Shown piece by piece: positions 9,313 to 18,195 of a DNA stretch of 64,000 nt. Position 1 is the first letter of the stretch; each line of letters opens with the position of its first letter. The stretch spans positions 3,968,001-4,032,000 of the forward strand of contig NZ_CP022529.1 in assembly GCF_002237595.1 (NCBI RefSeq), given 5' to 3'. The translations under genes and the position numbers were made by a program. Source of the DNA: Labrenzia sp. VG12 (GTDB lineage: Bacteria > Pseudomonadota > Alphaproteobacteria > Rhizobiales > Stappiaceae). The notes under the pieces were generated by a model, which searched no databases, was not told the origin of the DNA, and worked only from the letters and a program-made list of their open reading frames with translations.

Positions 9313-9381
9313 CAGGAAATCCTTCAAGTTTTGTATTGAAAGCAACCGGAAAGCCCTGAGCTTCCGGCGCTCGAAAGACAG

Positions 9382-10008
9382 TTAAGACTGGGCCTTGGCC
9401 AGAAGGGCCTCGACCTGCGGCAGGATGTTGTCGACGATGACGTCGACGCCCTTCGAATTGGGATGCATGCCGTCAGCCAGATTGAGATCAGGGTTCAGCG
9501 CCACGCCTTCCAGAAAAAACGGATAGAGCAATGCATCGTGGGCCTTGGCCACATCTGCGTAAATCGGGTCGAAAGCCTCCGCATATTCCGGACCGAGATT
9601 GCGCGGCGCCAGCATGCCGGCCAGCAGCACCTCCACCCCCTTTGCCCGCAGCCGGCTGGTGATTTCCTCGATGTTCTTGCGTGTGGTTTCCGGCGACAGG
9701 CCCCGCAGTGCATCATTGGCGCCGAGTTCGACGATCACGGCATCGGCGTCCTCGCCGACCGACCAGTCGAGCCGTGAGAGCCCGCCTGAGGAGGTGTCGC
9801 CCGAGACGCCGGCATTGACCACTTCGACAGAATGGCCTTTCCCGGTCAGCGCCTTTTGCAGCTTCTCCGGAAAGCCGTCGCCCGCCGGCAACTGGTAGCC
9901 GGCAACAAGACTGTCGCCCAAGACCACAAGCTTGAAGTCATCGGCCTTGGCCGACAGACCGGTCAGTGTGATCAGAAGAAAAGCAAGACAGGCAATTAAC
10001 CGGTTCAT
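9382..10008 (-). CDS. tesA: Periplasmic arylesterase / thioesterase I, GDSL family
   Basis: A 208-residue SGNH hydrolase with signal peptide (about 1-22, cleavage near SAKAD), block I GDSL at 31-34 with nucleophile Ser33, block III GAND, and block V DGMH with Asp179/His182. E. coli TesA hydrolyses acyl-CoA thioesters, lysophospholipids and aryl esters in the periplasm. It is divergent from the ABC genes ybbA-ybbP, the arrangement found around tesA in many proteobacteria, which supports the assignment. Confidence 0.93.
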   Translation of the reverse strand: MNRLIACLAFLLITLTGLSAKADDFKLVVLGDSLVAGYQLPAGDGFPEKLQKALTGKGHSVEVVNAGVSGDTSSGGLSRLDWSVGEDADAVIVELGANDALRGLSPETTRKNIEEITSRLRAKGVEVLLAGMLAPRNLGPEYAEAFDPIYADVAKAHDALLYPFFLEGVALNPDLNLADGMHPNSKGVDVIVDNILPQVEALLAKAQS

Positions 10009-10131
10009 GCGAACTCTCTTTCAGGACTGGAAGATGCGACACAACAGGCCCATATGGTCGCAGAGCGTTCAATTGTCGAGGGCATGCATCTGTCAGGAAG
10101 ACGATCATGCGCCCGTTGTAAAGGCCTGATA

Positions 10132-10839
10132 ATGACAAATTCGCCCGCAATCACCCTCAAAAATGTGCAACTGACACTCGGCGAGGGAGCGGGCCGTGTC
10201 CATATCCTCAAGGGCATCGACCTGGACATCGAAAAGGGAACCTCCGTTGGTCTTGTCGGACCGTCTGGCTCGGGCAAGTCGACCTTGCTGATGGTCATGG
10301 CCGGGCTGGAGCGGGCCGATGAAGGCTCGGTCAACGTGGCCGGATCGGAACTCGGACCGCTGTCGGAAGACCAGCTGGCGCGCTTCCGGGGCCGCAATGT
10401 CGGCATCATCTTCCAGTCTTTCCATCTCGTGCCCAACATGACCGCGCTGGAAAATGTTGCCGTGCCTCTGGAACTTGCCGGCGATCCTGCGGCCTTCGAC
10501 AAGGCCCGGGCGGAACTGGAAGCCGTCGGCCTCGGTCACCGCCTCTCCCACTATCCTGCCCAGCTGTCGGGCGGCGAGCAGCAGCGTGTTGCCGTGGCAA
10601 GGGCGCTGGTGGTGGAGCCTGAAATCCTGATTGCGGACGAACCCACGGGCAATCTTGACGATTCCACGGGAAGCCAGATCGTCGACCTGATGTTTTCCGC
10701 GCAAAAATCCCGCGGCACGACGCTGGTGCTGGTCACGCATGATCCAAACCTGGCGGCTAAATGCGACCGCATGATCCGGGTGCGGTCCGGTGAAATCGAA
10801 GAGGCGCACGCAGCAGCACCGCAAGAGGTGCCGGCATGA
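10132..10839 (+). CDS. ybbA: ABC transporter ATP-binding protein, YbbA/LolD type
   Basis: A 235-residue ATPase of the MacB/LolD/FtsE group: Walker A GPSGSGKST at 43-51, Q-loop region NVGIIFQSFHLVPNM, signature LSGGEQQR, Walker B ILIADEPTGNLD. It partners the large permease encoded next, with an ATGA stop/start overlap, so the two are translationally coupled. I use the ATG at 10132; the reading frame extends upstream but without family similarity. The YbbA-YbbP complex is thought to extract or move hydrophobic molecules across the envelope together with TesA (family inference). Confidence 0.92.
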   Translation: MTNSPAITLKNVQLTLGEGAGRVHILKGIDLDIEKGTSVGLVGPSGSGKSTLLMVMAGLERADEGSVNVAGSELGPLSEDQLARFRGRNVGIIFQSFHLVPNMTALENVAVPLELAGDPAAFDKARAELEAVGLGHRLSHYPAQLSGGEQQRVAVARALVVEPEILIADEPTGNLDDSTGSQIVDLMFSAQKSRGTTLVLVTHDPNLAAKCDRMIRVRSGEIEEAHAAAPQEVPA

Positions 10840-13418
10840 GCGGCTTTGTGGCCGGCGAGAGTGCCACCGGACAAAAAAGCTTCGGCCTTGCGGCGCGTTT
10901 CGCCTTTCGGGAATTACGCGGCGGCCTGAAGGGCTTCTACATCTTCATTGCCTGTATCGCGCTTGGCGTTGCCGCCATTGCCGGTGTCACCTCGGTCTCG
11001 CGTTCGCTGACGGAGGGGATCTCTCGTGAAGGTCAGGCGATCCTCGGCGGTGACCTGTCTTTCCGCCTCATTCATCGCGAAGCAACTCCCGAGGAACAGG
11101 CTTACCTTCAGGATCTCGGCAACGTCTCCAAGGTCGGCACCATGCGCGCGATGGCGCGTCTGCCCGATGGCAGCGACCAGGCCCTGGTGGAACTGAAGGC
11201 CGTTGACGGTGCCTATCCGCTTTACGGATCGCTCGATCTGACCAGCGGCCAGGCGCTGACAGACGCCCTTGGTGAACAGGATGGCGTCTGGGGCGCGGTT
11301 GCCGATCCCGCGCTTCTCGCTCGGCTCGATCTGAAAGTCGGCGACACCATATCACTCGGCCGCAGCACCCTGCGCCTCAGCGACACGATTGCGGCCGAAC
11401 CGGACAAGCTGGCCGGCGGCATGGATTTCGGGCCAAGGCTGATGGTTTCCGAGGCGGCGCTGCCGGCAACAGACCTGGTGCAGCCGGGCAGCCTGGTCCG
11501 CTGGCACTACAGGGTCCGTCTGGACCCGGCCCCGACCCTTGAAGCCCTGCAAGGCGTTGTCGAGGAAGCCCGCTCGGCGCAGCCGGACGCCGGTTGGCGG
11601 GTGCGCTCGCGGGCCAATGCCTCGCCCGGGCTTCAGCGCAGCATCGACCGGTTTGCCCAGTTCCTCACCCTCGTTGGCCTGACCGCGCTGGTGGTCGGCG
11701 GTGTTGGCGTTGCCAACGCCATCCGCGCCTTTCTGGAAACCAAACGCGAGGTGATCGCCAGTTTCAAATGCATGGGCGCGACGGGCGACTTCGTGTTCCG
11801 GGTCTATCTGGTGCAGATGCTGGTCCTGGCCCTGATCGGCATTGCCATCGGCCTCGCGATCGGCGCCCTGATCCCCTTTGCCGCCGGGGCCGCGCTTGCC
11901 GGCGTGCTTCCCGTAAAACTCGCTGCCAGCATCTATCCCGGCGAACTGGCCCTTGGCCTCGTCTACGGGGTTCTGACGGCCCTTGCCTTTGCACTCTGGC
12001 CGCTCGGCCGGGCCCATGACGTGCCGCCAACCGCGCTCTTCCGCGATATTGTCACCGGTGGCGCCAAACTGCCGCGCAAACGCTACCTGTTCGCAACCGC
12101 GGTCACCGTTGGTGTACTGGCATCGATCGCCATGCTGCTGGCCCATGACACCCGCATGGCCGGCGTCTATATCGCCGCTTCCGCAGGTGCGTTCGTGCTG
12201 CTCGTGCTGGTCGCAAGGGTGATCATGTTCGTGGCCCGGCGCCTGCCGACGGTGCGCTCGACGGAACTTCGGCTGGCCATTGCCAATATCCACCGGCCCG
12301 GCGCGCTGACCCCGTCTGTTGTGCTGTCGCTCGGCCTCGGCCTGTCGCTGCTGGTCGCGCTGGCACTGATTGACGGTAACTTGCGCCGGGAATTGACGGC
12401 AACCATAGCCGACCAGGCCCCGAGTTTCTTCTTTGTCGACATTCAAAGCCATGAGCGCGACGCGTTTGAAGACCGCCTGATCGCGGAAGCCCCGGAGGCC
12501 AAGATCCAGAGCGTGCCGATGCTGCGCGGCCGGATCGTCAGCCTGAACGGCATTGCCTCGGAAGACTTCGTACCGGCCCAGGAGGGCTCGGACTGGGTCC
12601 TTCGCGGCGATCGCGGCATCACCTATGACAGCAGACTGCCGGAAAACTCCAAGGTCGTTGAGGGGGCCTGGTGGCCGGAAGATTACACCGGTGTGCCGCT
12701 TGTTTCCTTTGACGCGGAAGCGGCCACGGATCTCGGGCTGAAAATCGGGGATACGATCACCGTCAACGTGCTCGGGCGCGAGATTTCCGCGGAAATTGCC
12801 AACCTGCGCGACATCGAGTGGCAGTCGCTGGCCATCAACTTCGTCATGGTGTTCTCGCCGAACACCTTTGCCGGCGCCCCGCACGCACACCTGATGACAC
12901 TCGGCTGGGAAGAGGACGTTCCGGCTGAAACCGAACTCGCCCTCCTGAAGACAGTCTCCAATGCCCATCCCACGGTCACGGCGGTTCGCGTCAAGGACGC
13001 CATTACCCAGGTCAACGATCTGGTTGCGCAACTGGCCTGGGCCATTCGGGGAGCCAGCTCGATCACGCTGATCGCCAGCGTGCTGGTTCTGGCTGGTGCC
13101 CTCGCCGCAGGTCACCGCAGCCGGATTTACGACGCTGTCATTCTCAAGACGCTGGGGGCGACCCGGACCCGGCTGATCGTTGCCTACGGTCTTGAATATG
13201 CAATCCTCGGACTGGCGACGGCGCTGTTTGCCCTGATGGCGGGCGGCGTGGCGGCCTGGTACGTGATCACCCAGATCATGGACGGCACATTTGTGCTGAT
13301 GCCGGTCACTGCGACCGGTGCGGCCGTTATCGCCCTGGTTCTGACCGTGGGCTTCGGCCTGATCGGCACCTGGCGGATCCTTGGAGAAAAACCCGCACCA
13401 GTATTACGGAACCTCTAA
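10836..13418 (+). CDS. ybbP: ABC transporter permease, YbbP/FtsX family
   Basis: An 860-residue FtsX-superfamily permease with a first TM near residues 28-50, a MacB-PCD periplasmic domain, a bundle of helices at about 270-400, further central TMs, a second periplasmic domain (about 520-720) and a C-terminal FtsX bundle. This double-unit architecture is characteristic of YbbP. It overlaps ybbA by 4 bp (ATGA). It acts in the inner membrane as the mechanotransmitting partner of YbbA. The size is normal for the family. Confidence 0.92.
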   Translation: MSGFVAGESATGQKSFGLAARFAFRELRGGLKGFYIFIACIALGVAAIAGVTSVSRSLTEGISREGQAILGGDLSFRLIHREATPEEQAYLQDLGNVSKVGTMRAMARLPDGSDQALVELKAVDGAYPLYGSLDLTSGQALTDALGEQDGVWGAVADPALLARLDLKVGDTISLGRSTLRLSDTIAAEPDKLAGGMDFGPRLMVSEAALPATDLVQPGSLVRWHYRVRLDPAPTLEALQGVVEEARSAQPDAGWRVRSRANASPGLQRSIDRFAQFLTLVGLTALVVGGVGVANAIRAFLETKREVIASFKCMGATGDFVFRVYLVQMLVLALIGIAIGLAIGALIPFAAGAALAGVLPVKLAASIYPGELALGLVYGVLTALAFALWPLGRAHDVPPTALFRDIVTGGAKLPRKRYLFATAVTVGVLASIAMLLAHDTRMAGVYIAASAGAFVLLVLVARVIMFVARRLPTVRSTELRLAIANIHRPGALTPSVVLSLGLGLSLLVALALIDGNLRRELTATIADQAPSFFFVDIQSHERDAFEDRLIAEAPEAKIQSVPMLRGRIVSLNGIASEDFVPAQEGSDWVLRGDRGITYDSRLPENSKVVEGAWWPEDYTGVPLVSFDAEAATDLGLKIGDTITVNVLGREISAEIANLRDIEWQSLAINFVMVFSPNTFAGAPHAHLMTLGWEEDVPAETELALLKTVSNAHPTVTAVRVKDAITQVNDLVAQLAWAIRGASSITLIASVLVLAGALAAGHRSRIYDAVILKTLGATRTRLIVAYGLEYAILGLATALFALMAGGVAAWYVITQIMDGTFVLMPVTATGAAVIALVLTVGFGLIGTWRILGEKPAPVLRNL

Positions 13419-13426
13419 GCGAAATA

Positions 13427-13467
13427 TTCCTGACAAGTCATGTCATCTCGACATGGCCTGTCAGGAA
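13427..13467. terminator. Hairpin after ybbP
   Basis: TTCCTGACA (13427-13435) pairs perfectly with TGTCAGGAA (13459-13467), with an inner CATGT/ACATG stem. It lies just after the ybbP stop but lacks a T-tract on either strand, so it may be a processing or protection hairpin rather than an intrinsic terminator. Confidence 0.45.
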
Positions 13468-13583
13468 AAATTCATATCGGAAAAGCAGTTTCCGTCAAAC
13501 TTCAGCCCCACGCAACTTGCACACTCAAATAATCTTGGTTATCCGGTTCGGGTCCGGGCAAGATTTCTAGAGGGGCATAGACC

Positions 13584-14357
13584 ATGTTCGCATTCAAACA
13601 AGGTTCTTATCTGAAGAACTTTGCAAAGGCCGCAGCCATTGCAGCAGCAGCCATTTTCTCTTTTGCACCTGCTGCAACTGCAGAAAGTCCGTTCCACACC
13701 GGCGTGTGGCAGCTCAACACCCCGGACGGCCCGCGCGGGCTTGTCGTCAGCGACTGGCTGGTGTTCGAAAACGGTCTGCCGAAGCGCTGGCTCTACCGCC
13801 GCGCCGGCACCAATGACGCCAACCAGTTCGATTTCTTCACCCGGACGATGAACGACAGTGGTTACACGCCGGTCGGAATCCGCGTTTACCGCACGGGCGA
13901 CAACTCGATGAAATACACGCTGGCTCCGAAGGGCGAAGATCCGATCGAAGTTACCGCCGAGCGCCTGTCGATCCCGAATTTCGCAAATTCCTGCCTGTCC
14001 GTGGAAGGCAAGGGCAAGCGTTTCTTCGGCAACTGGGTCGGCACGGACGGCTCCAAACTCAAGAAGCTGAATGTCCAGAGAAACCGCATCACGATTGATG
14101 GCGAGCGTCGCAACGTGACCGTCGAACAGGTCCGTGTCGGTCGCATGGGCGTCATCGAAGACGGCAAGCCAGTCGCTTTCTTCACCGATGCGGGCGGCGA
14201 CTACGCGGTTCTGCAGTGGTTCAAACCGGGCGTTACCGATGCGCAGATGCGCGACCAGGAGCGGGAAATCCTGGATTTTGCGTCCGAGGAAATCGTGCGC
14301 AATCCGGCCGGCACCTGCGACCGCCAGATTGCCTCGCGCCTGAAAGCGATGAAATAA
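13584..14357 (+). CDS. Exported protein of unknown function
   Basis: 257 residues with a clear signal peptide: basic start, hydrophobic AAAIAAAAIFSFAPA, cleavage near ATA-ES at about 33. The mature part is soluble, rich in beta-like segments, and has two cysteines (in FANSCLSVE and AGTCDRQ) that could form a disulfide. I do not recognise the family. It has its own Shine-Dalgarno (GAGGGG before the ATG) and stands alone between ybbP and the Bax-inhibitor gene. Likely periplasmic. Confidence 0.8.
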   Translation: MFAFKQGSYLKNFAKAAAIAAAAIFSFAPAATAESPFHTGVWQLNTPDGPRGLVVSDWLVFENGLPKRWLYRRAGTNDANQFDFFTRTMNDSGYTPVGIRVYRTGDNSMKYTLAPKGEDPIEVTAERLSIPNFANSCLSVEGKGKRFFGNWVGTDGSKLKKLNVQRNRITIDGERRNVTVEQVRVGRMGVIEDGKPVAFFTDAGGDYAVLQWFKPGVTDAQMRDQEREILDFASEEIVRNPAGTCDRQIASRLKAMK

Positions 14358-14433
14358 TCGCGGCAATCTTAAGCATCTTGGCGTAAAATGCGGTGTCAGG
14401 CTCAAAGATTACGAATTTTTCAGGATTCTCGTC

Positions 14434-14462
14434 TTGAGCTTGATACCGTATTTTCCCATATG
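14434..14462 (+). promoter_or_regulatory. Candidate sigma70 promoter for the BI-1 gene
   Basis: TTGAGC (14434-14439) and CATATG (14457-14462) are separated by 17 bp, about 70 bp upstream of the start of the Bax-inhibitor-like gene. It is a loose match to consensus and rests on position and spacing only. Confidence 0.3.
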
Positions 14463-14532
14463 TTGAGGGAGTTGTGTTGCGGGTGAAATCACGTGCAACA
14501 TGTGTGGTTTAAAAAAGGGGATCACCACGACC

Positions 14533-15270
14533 ATGTCGACCTTTGACCGTCAATCACAAGGCGCTTATTCGGCGGCCGGCGCTCGCGCCGAGGCCGGCAT
14601 CGATGAGGGCCTGCGCAGCTATATGCTGGGCGTTTACAACTACATGACCCTCGGCCTCGCGCTGACCGGATTCCTGGCATTGGGCACCTACATGGTGGCA
14701 GTGAGCAACCCGGCCGTGGCTCAGACCCTGTTTAGCGGACCGCTGTATTTCGTTCTGCTTTTTGCACCGCTCGGAATGGTCCTGTGGCTGTCCGCGCGGA
14801 TCCAGTCCATGAGCGCCAGCACCGCCAGAACGATGTTCCTGGTGTATGCGGCCGTGATGGGCGTATCGCTTGCGCCGATTTTCATGGTGTATACAGGTGG
14901 CTCCATCGCACGCGTGTTCTTCATCACCGCTGCTGCCTTCGGCTCGCTGAGCCTGTTCGGCTACACCACGAAGAAAGACCTGTCTGGTTGGGGATCATTC
15001 CTGTTGATGGGCCTGATCGGCATCATCATCGCCTCCATCGTGAACATATTCCTGGCGTCTTCCGCTCTGCAGTTCGCCGTTTCGGTGATCGGCGTGCTCG
15101 TCTTCGCAGGCCTGACTGCCTACGACACGCAGCAGATCAAGGAAATGTACTACGAAGGCGACAACAGCGAAGTCGCTACCAAGAAGTCCGTGATGGGCGC
15201 CCTGCGTCTCTACCTCGACTTCATCAACCTGTTCCTGATGCTGCTGTCGTTGTTCGGCAACCGCGAATAA
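14533..15270 (+). CDS. Bax inhibitor-1 / YccA family membrane protein
   Basis: A 245-residue integral membrane protein with seven predicted helices, starting around YMTLGLALTGFLALGTYM. Conserved features include the AYDTQQIKEMYYEG segment near the C-terminus; its aspartate corresponds to the Ca2+/pH-sensing acids of BsYetJ. Bacterial BI-1 proteins act as Ca2+ leak channels or, like YccA, modulate the FtsH protease. Start chosen at the ATG at 14533 (MSTFDRQSQG), typical for alphaproteobacterial homologues; an in-frame ATG at 14500 is less likely. A strong intrinsic terminator follows. Confidence 0.93.
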   Translation: MSTFDRQSQGAYSAAGARAEAGIDEGLRSYMLGVYNYMTLGLALTGFLALGTYMVAVSNPAVAQTLFSGPLYFVLLFAPLGMVLWLSARIQSMSASTARTMFLVYAAVMGVSLAPIFMVYTGGSIARVFFITAAAFGSLSLFGYTTKKDLSGWGSFLLMGLIGIIIASIVNIFLASSALQFAVSVIGVLVFAGLTAYDTQQIKEMYYEGDNSEVATKKSVMGALRLYLDFINLFLMLLSLFGNRE

Positions 15271-15294
15271 GCGCAGGCACAAGACCAAACGGAA

Positions 15295-15322
15295 AAGCCC
15301 GGCTTGCGCCGGGCTTTTTTTG
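15295..15322 (+). terminator. Rho-independent terminator of the BI-1 gene
   Basis: AAAGCCCGGC and GCCGGGCTTT form a perfect stem around TTGC, followed by an unbroken T run. It sits 24 nt after the stop. Confidence 0.9.
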
Positions 15323-15430
15323 TGACCGGCCGCTCAACCATACCCTTGTTTCTGGAAAACAATCAGACGTCCAGGGCGCACCGATAGACCGTCACAGAAA
15401 CAGATTTTCACGGATCAGGCGGGCCGCCGC

Positions 15431-15820
15431 TTACACTTCCACGACGCGCAGGTGTTTCTTCTTTTCCAGGACACGCAGCACCTGGCCAAGGTCATGGCCG
15501 CGTTTCAGGATCATGCCGCCGGTGGCAACCACCGAAAAGGCTCCCTGGCGCCGCGCCAGTTTCGGATCCTTCTCGATCCGGTAGAGCGGCATTTCGGACG
15601 AGCGGCGGAAGACTGAAAAAACGGCCCTGTCTTTCAAAAGGTCAATGGCATAGTCGCGCCATTCACCGTCGGCAACCATGCGGCCATAAAGACGCAAGAT
15701 GGTGTCGAGTTCGCGCCGGTTGAAGGCAACGACGGGTTTGGGAGGGGGAGCCGGTTGGATGTGCGGCGCCGGGCTTATGCCCGCGCCGCGCTGAAACGCG
15801 CTGTCATCGGCTTCGCTCAT
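15431..15820 (-). CDS. DUF2794 domain protein
   Basis: A 129-residue protein found almost only in alphaproteobacteria. The first 35 residues are a proline-rich tail; the domain runs from about residue 40 (FNRRELDTILRLYGRM) to the C-terminus, with conserved EWRDYAIDLL and YRIEKDPKLARRQGAFSV. The function is unknown. Start at the ATG at 15820, preceded by GGAGG; the frame stays open a further 270 bp upstream but the extension is low-complexity with no domain. It is convergent with the BI-1 gene, whose terminator separates them. Confidence 0.88.
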   Translation of the reverse strand: MSEADDSAFQRGAGISPAPHIQPAPPPKPVVAFNRRELDTILRLYGRMVADGEWRDYAIDLLKDRAVFSVFRRSSEMPLYRIEKDPKLARRQGAFSVVATGGMILKRGHDLGQVLRVLEKKKHLRVVEV

Positions 15821-16102
15821 TCCGCCTCCAGTTTCGTTTGCGGTGTCGCGATGACCGGGAATCGTCCGGGACGCCCCTGTCACCTGACTGTCATCTTGCG
15901 TTGGCTTTGGGGTCCATGGCAAGTCTGCAGGCAAAGAATGGGGCTTTGATGACCAAATCCTGTCAGTTTTGCGTAGGGATTTCCGGAGGAAAACGCGAAA
16001 AACGGACGCTACGGCACTTTGCCCAGAAAGAATGCCCAAATTTCCTTGATTTTGCCGCATTCCAGCCCTTGGCCAGCCATTTTGGCCACCCATATTAGGA
16101 TC

Positions 16103-16238
16103 ATACCCTGATGGGTACGACCGGTTGAGGCCGCGGAATGCATTAGCCCCCCAGCCCCCCGAGGCGTTGACAGGTCGACCAGATTTAATGAGTCAAACAT
16201 CAGGGCAACTGAAGGGCCGGCGATGCGCCGGCCCTTTT
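16103..16238 (+). ncRNA. Candidate small RNA with intrinsic terminator
   Basis: Promoter-like CTTGGC (16068-16073) and CATATT (16091-16096) are spaced by 17 bp. The putative transcript begins with an ACCC-TGAT-GGGT mini-hairpin. It contains a single-stranded-looking C-rich block with two CCCCCC runs (about 16145-16161) and ends in a strong GC hairpin plus TTTT (16214-16238). No ORF with a ribosome site spans it. C-rich loops plus a terminator are a common layout of alphaproteobacterial trans-acting sRNAs that mask ribosome-binding sites. The family is not recognised. Confidence 0.4.
16214..16238 (+). terminator. Rho-independent terminator
   Basis: GGGCCGGCG-ATG-CGCCGGCCC is a perfect 9-bp stem followed by TTTT. 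No coding gene ends upstream on this strand, which is the main argument for a small RNA here. Confidence 0.8.
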
Positions 16239-16361
16239 CATTTGGTGCTCCTGCCCATCCGCATTTCTGGCAGGCCCTTCAAAACCAAACGTCATTTTTG
16301 ACCTGCACCCGTGGAATTGGCCCTTTTCCATTCGGGGACTTGATGTATCCTTTTTGACAGA

Positions 16362-16880
16362 ATGACTACGGACCTGATCGATCTCCGAGCGGCCCGGACC
16401 GCAGATTGCGACGCCCTTGCCGGCATTCACTCCGAAGCCTGGCTTGGCGCCTATCGGGGTGTGCTGCACGGCGTTGACCTGCAGAAGATGGTCTCCCGCA
16501 GGGGCAGCAGCTGGTGGCGCGGCGCCCTGGCGCGCGGTGTCGACATCAAGGTTCTCAGCATCGCGAACGTACCGGCCGGCTACGCCACCTATGGCCCCTG
16601 CCGCCTGCGAGACACCGGCATGGATGGAGAGATCTACGAGCTCTATCTCAAGCCGGAATATCAGGGCCTCGGATTTGGCCGCACCCTGTTTGATCATGTC
16701 CGCGAAACGCTTGCCGCCAGAAACATGCCCGGACTTGCCATCCAGGTGCTGAGCGACAATCAGCCTGCCCGCGCCTTCTACAAGGCGGTTGGCGGGCGTC
16801 TGGCAGCAAAGTCCTGGTATCGGATCGGCGGCCGGCGGCTTGAACTCTCGATCTACGCCTGGCCACCTGCCAGCAGCTGA
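16362..16880 (+). CDS. GNAT family N-acetyltransferase
   Basis: A 172-residue acetyltransferase with the acetyl-CoA binding motif A in YLKPEYQGLGFGRTLFDHV (about 97-115; the QGLGFGR pyrophosphate loop is clear) and motif B in VLSDNQPARAFYKAVGG. The substrate is unknown; the family modifies small amines, antibiotics or protein N-termini. The ATG has no good Shine-Dalgarno, so translation may be weak or the start slightly different. It is convergent with the following secreted-protein gene. Confidence 0.88.
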   Translation: MTTDLIDLRAARTADCDALAGIHSEAWLGAYRGVLHGVDLQKMVSRRGSSWWRGALARGVDIKVLSIANVPAGYATYGPCRLRDTGMDGEIYELYLKPEYQGLGFGRTLFDHVRETLAARNMPGLAIQVLSDNQPARAFYKAVGGRLAAKSWYRIGGRRLELSIYAWPPASS

Positions 16881-16899
16881 CGCGCCGGTAAAGAAAATC

Positions 16900-17478
16900 T
16901 CACCATTGCAGAATGCCCGGGTTGCCGAGGATTTGCGGTTGTTGCGTGCAATCGAACTGGCCGGCCAGCGTGTCGGCAGCCCGGCGTGCCATGGCGTTGG
17001 CGTTTTTGTTGGCCTGTGCGTCGACCATCGCGATCTGGCAGGTGCCGCCGCCGGGTCTCAGCTGGGTCACGATCAGAACGCTGCCGGTTGAACTGCCGTC
17101 GTCAAGACTTGGAAACCAGCGCAGGATGGTTGCGAAGGCGTCTCCGTGTCTCAAACGCCATTCAAGGGTTTCGTTGACGGTATTGAAATTGGGCAGGGTC
17201 TGGCTTGCCGCCGGTTCATCCGCGGCAAAGGGACCGAAGGAGACAAACATGCGCAGATCGCCCTCGGCAACATAGACGGCCTGCCCCTGATACCCCGGGC
17301 AGGTCCAGGCCCCGCCGAACGTGCCTTCATCCGAAGCGGTTTCGACCTGCGTGCAGTTTTGCAGCTGGATTTTCGTGTAGGTGCTGTCGAACCCGGACGC
17401 GTTGGCCGTGGCCCCGCAAGCCAGCAAGGCGATGCCGAAACAGACCGCCCCGCTCAATCTGAACCAAAGAGCCTTCAT
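16900..17478 (-). CDS. Exported protein of unknown function
   Basis: 192 residues starting at the ATG at 17478, which has GGGGGAG upstream. Signal peptide about 1-27 (FRLSGAVCFGIALLACGATANA). The mature part has four cysteines (NCTQVE, WTCPGY, GTCQIA, FDCTQQ), suggesting two disulfides in the periplasm. No known domain recognised. Its nearest neighbour is the divergent pyrophosphatase gene. Confidence 0.8.
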   Translation of the reverse strand: MKALWFRLSGAVCFGIALLACGATANASGFDSTYTKIQLQNCTQVETASDEGTFGGAWTCPGYQGQAVYVAEGDLRMFVSFGPFAADEPAASQTLPNFNTVNETLEWRLRHGDAFATILRWFPSLDDGSSTGSVLIVTQLRPGGGTCQIAMVDAQANKNANAMARRAADTLAGQFDCTQQPQILGNPGILQW

Positions 17479-17614
17479 GACCGCTTCTCCCCCTTCACAG
17501 CGTGTTTGCAAGCAACGCACGTTAATCAATTAGGTGCAATGCAAAAATTAAGGGCTTGAACTTCACCGGCGGGATTGCGATAGACGCAGCAACGTTTAAC
17601 AGGAGTTTTCTCAG

Positions 17615-18154
17615 ATGCGTATCGACGCAGTGCCGATTGGCAAGAACCCGCCGGAAGACATCAACGTCATCATCGAGGTATCTGTCGGCGGCGAGCCGAT
17701 CAAGTACGAGATGGATAAGGACGCCGGTGCGATGTATGTCGACCGCTTCCTCTACACCCCGATGCGCTATCCGGGCAATTACGGTTTCGTGCCGCACACG
17801 CTGTGCGGCGACGGCGATCCGATCGACGTGGTTGTGGTCAACCAGCGTCCGATCGTTCCGGGCGCCATCATGAACTGCCGCCCGATCGGCGTGGTGCTGA
17901 TGGAAGACGAATCCGGCCAGGACGAGAAGATCATCGCCGTGCCGTCGCACAAGCTCTCCAAGCGCTACGACAACATCCACGACATCACCGACCTGCCGGA
18001 AATCACGATTGCCCAGGTGAAGCACTTCTTCGAACACTACAAGGATCTGGAGCCGGGCAAGTGGGTCAAGATCACCGGTGTTGAGGGTGCGGATGCTGCC
18101 CGCAAACTGATCGTTGAATCCATCGATCGGGCCCAGAAGGAAGCTGCCGAATAA
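17615..18154 (+). CDS. ppa: Inorganic pyrophosphatase (family I)
   Basis: A 179-residue soluble pyrophosphatase that splits PPi to two phosphates, pulling biosynthetic reactions forward. The signature DGDPID (D66, D68, D71) coordinates Mg2+; RYPGNYGFVP just before it and the C-terminal KDLEPGKWVKI segment are characteristic of bacterial hexameric Ppa. AGGAG lies upstream of the ATG. No operon partner is visible. Confidence 0.97.
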   Translation: MRIDAVPIGKNPPEDINVIIEVSVGGEPIKYEMDKDAGAMYVDRFLYTPMRYPGNYGFVPHTLCGDGDPIDVVVVNQRPIVPGAIMNCRPIGVVLMEDESGQDEKIIAVPSHKLSKRYDNIHDITDLPEITIAQVKHFFEHYKDLEPGKWVKITGVEGADAARKLIVESIDRAQKEAAE

Positions 18155-18195
18155 GGCAGTCTATCCGACGAACCATTTTGAGAGGCTGCGGCTGA

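Larger units (their letters stand above)
15821..16361. other. 540-bp intergenic region
   Basis: The region lies between the divergent DUF2794 and GNAT genes. It holds the DUF2794 promoter region, a candidate small RNA at about 16103-16238 with its own promoter-like boxes, and then a T-rich stretch before the GNAT start. I see no convincing protein gene in it. Confidence 0.6.

Noticed and set aside
13584..14357. Invasion-associated locus B (IalB) family assignment
   Set aside because: The size and signal peptide are similar, but the characteristic IalB core pattern is not visible.
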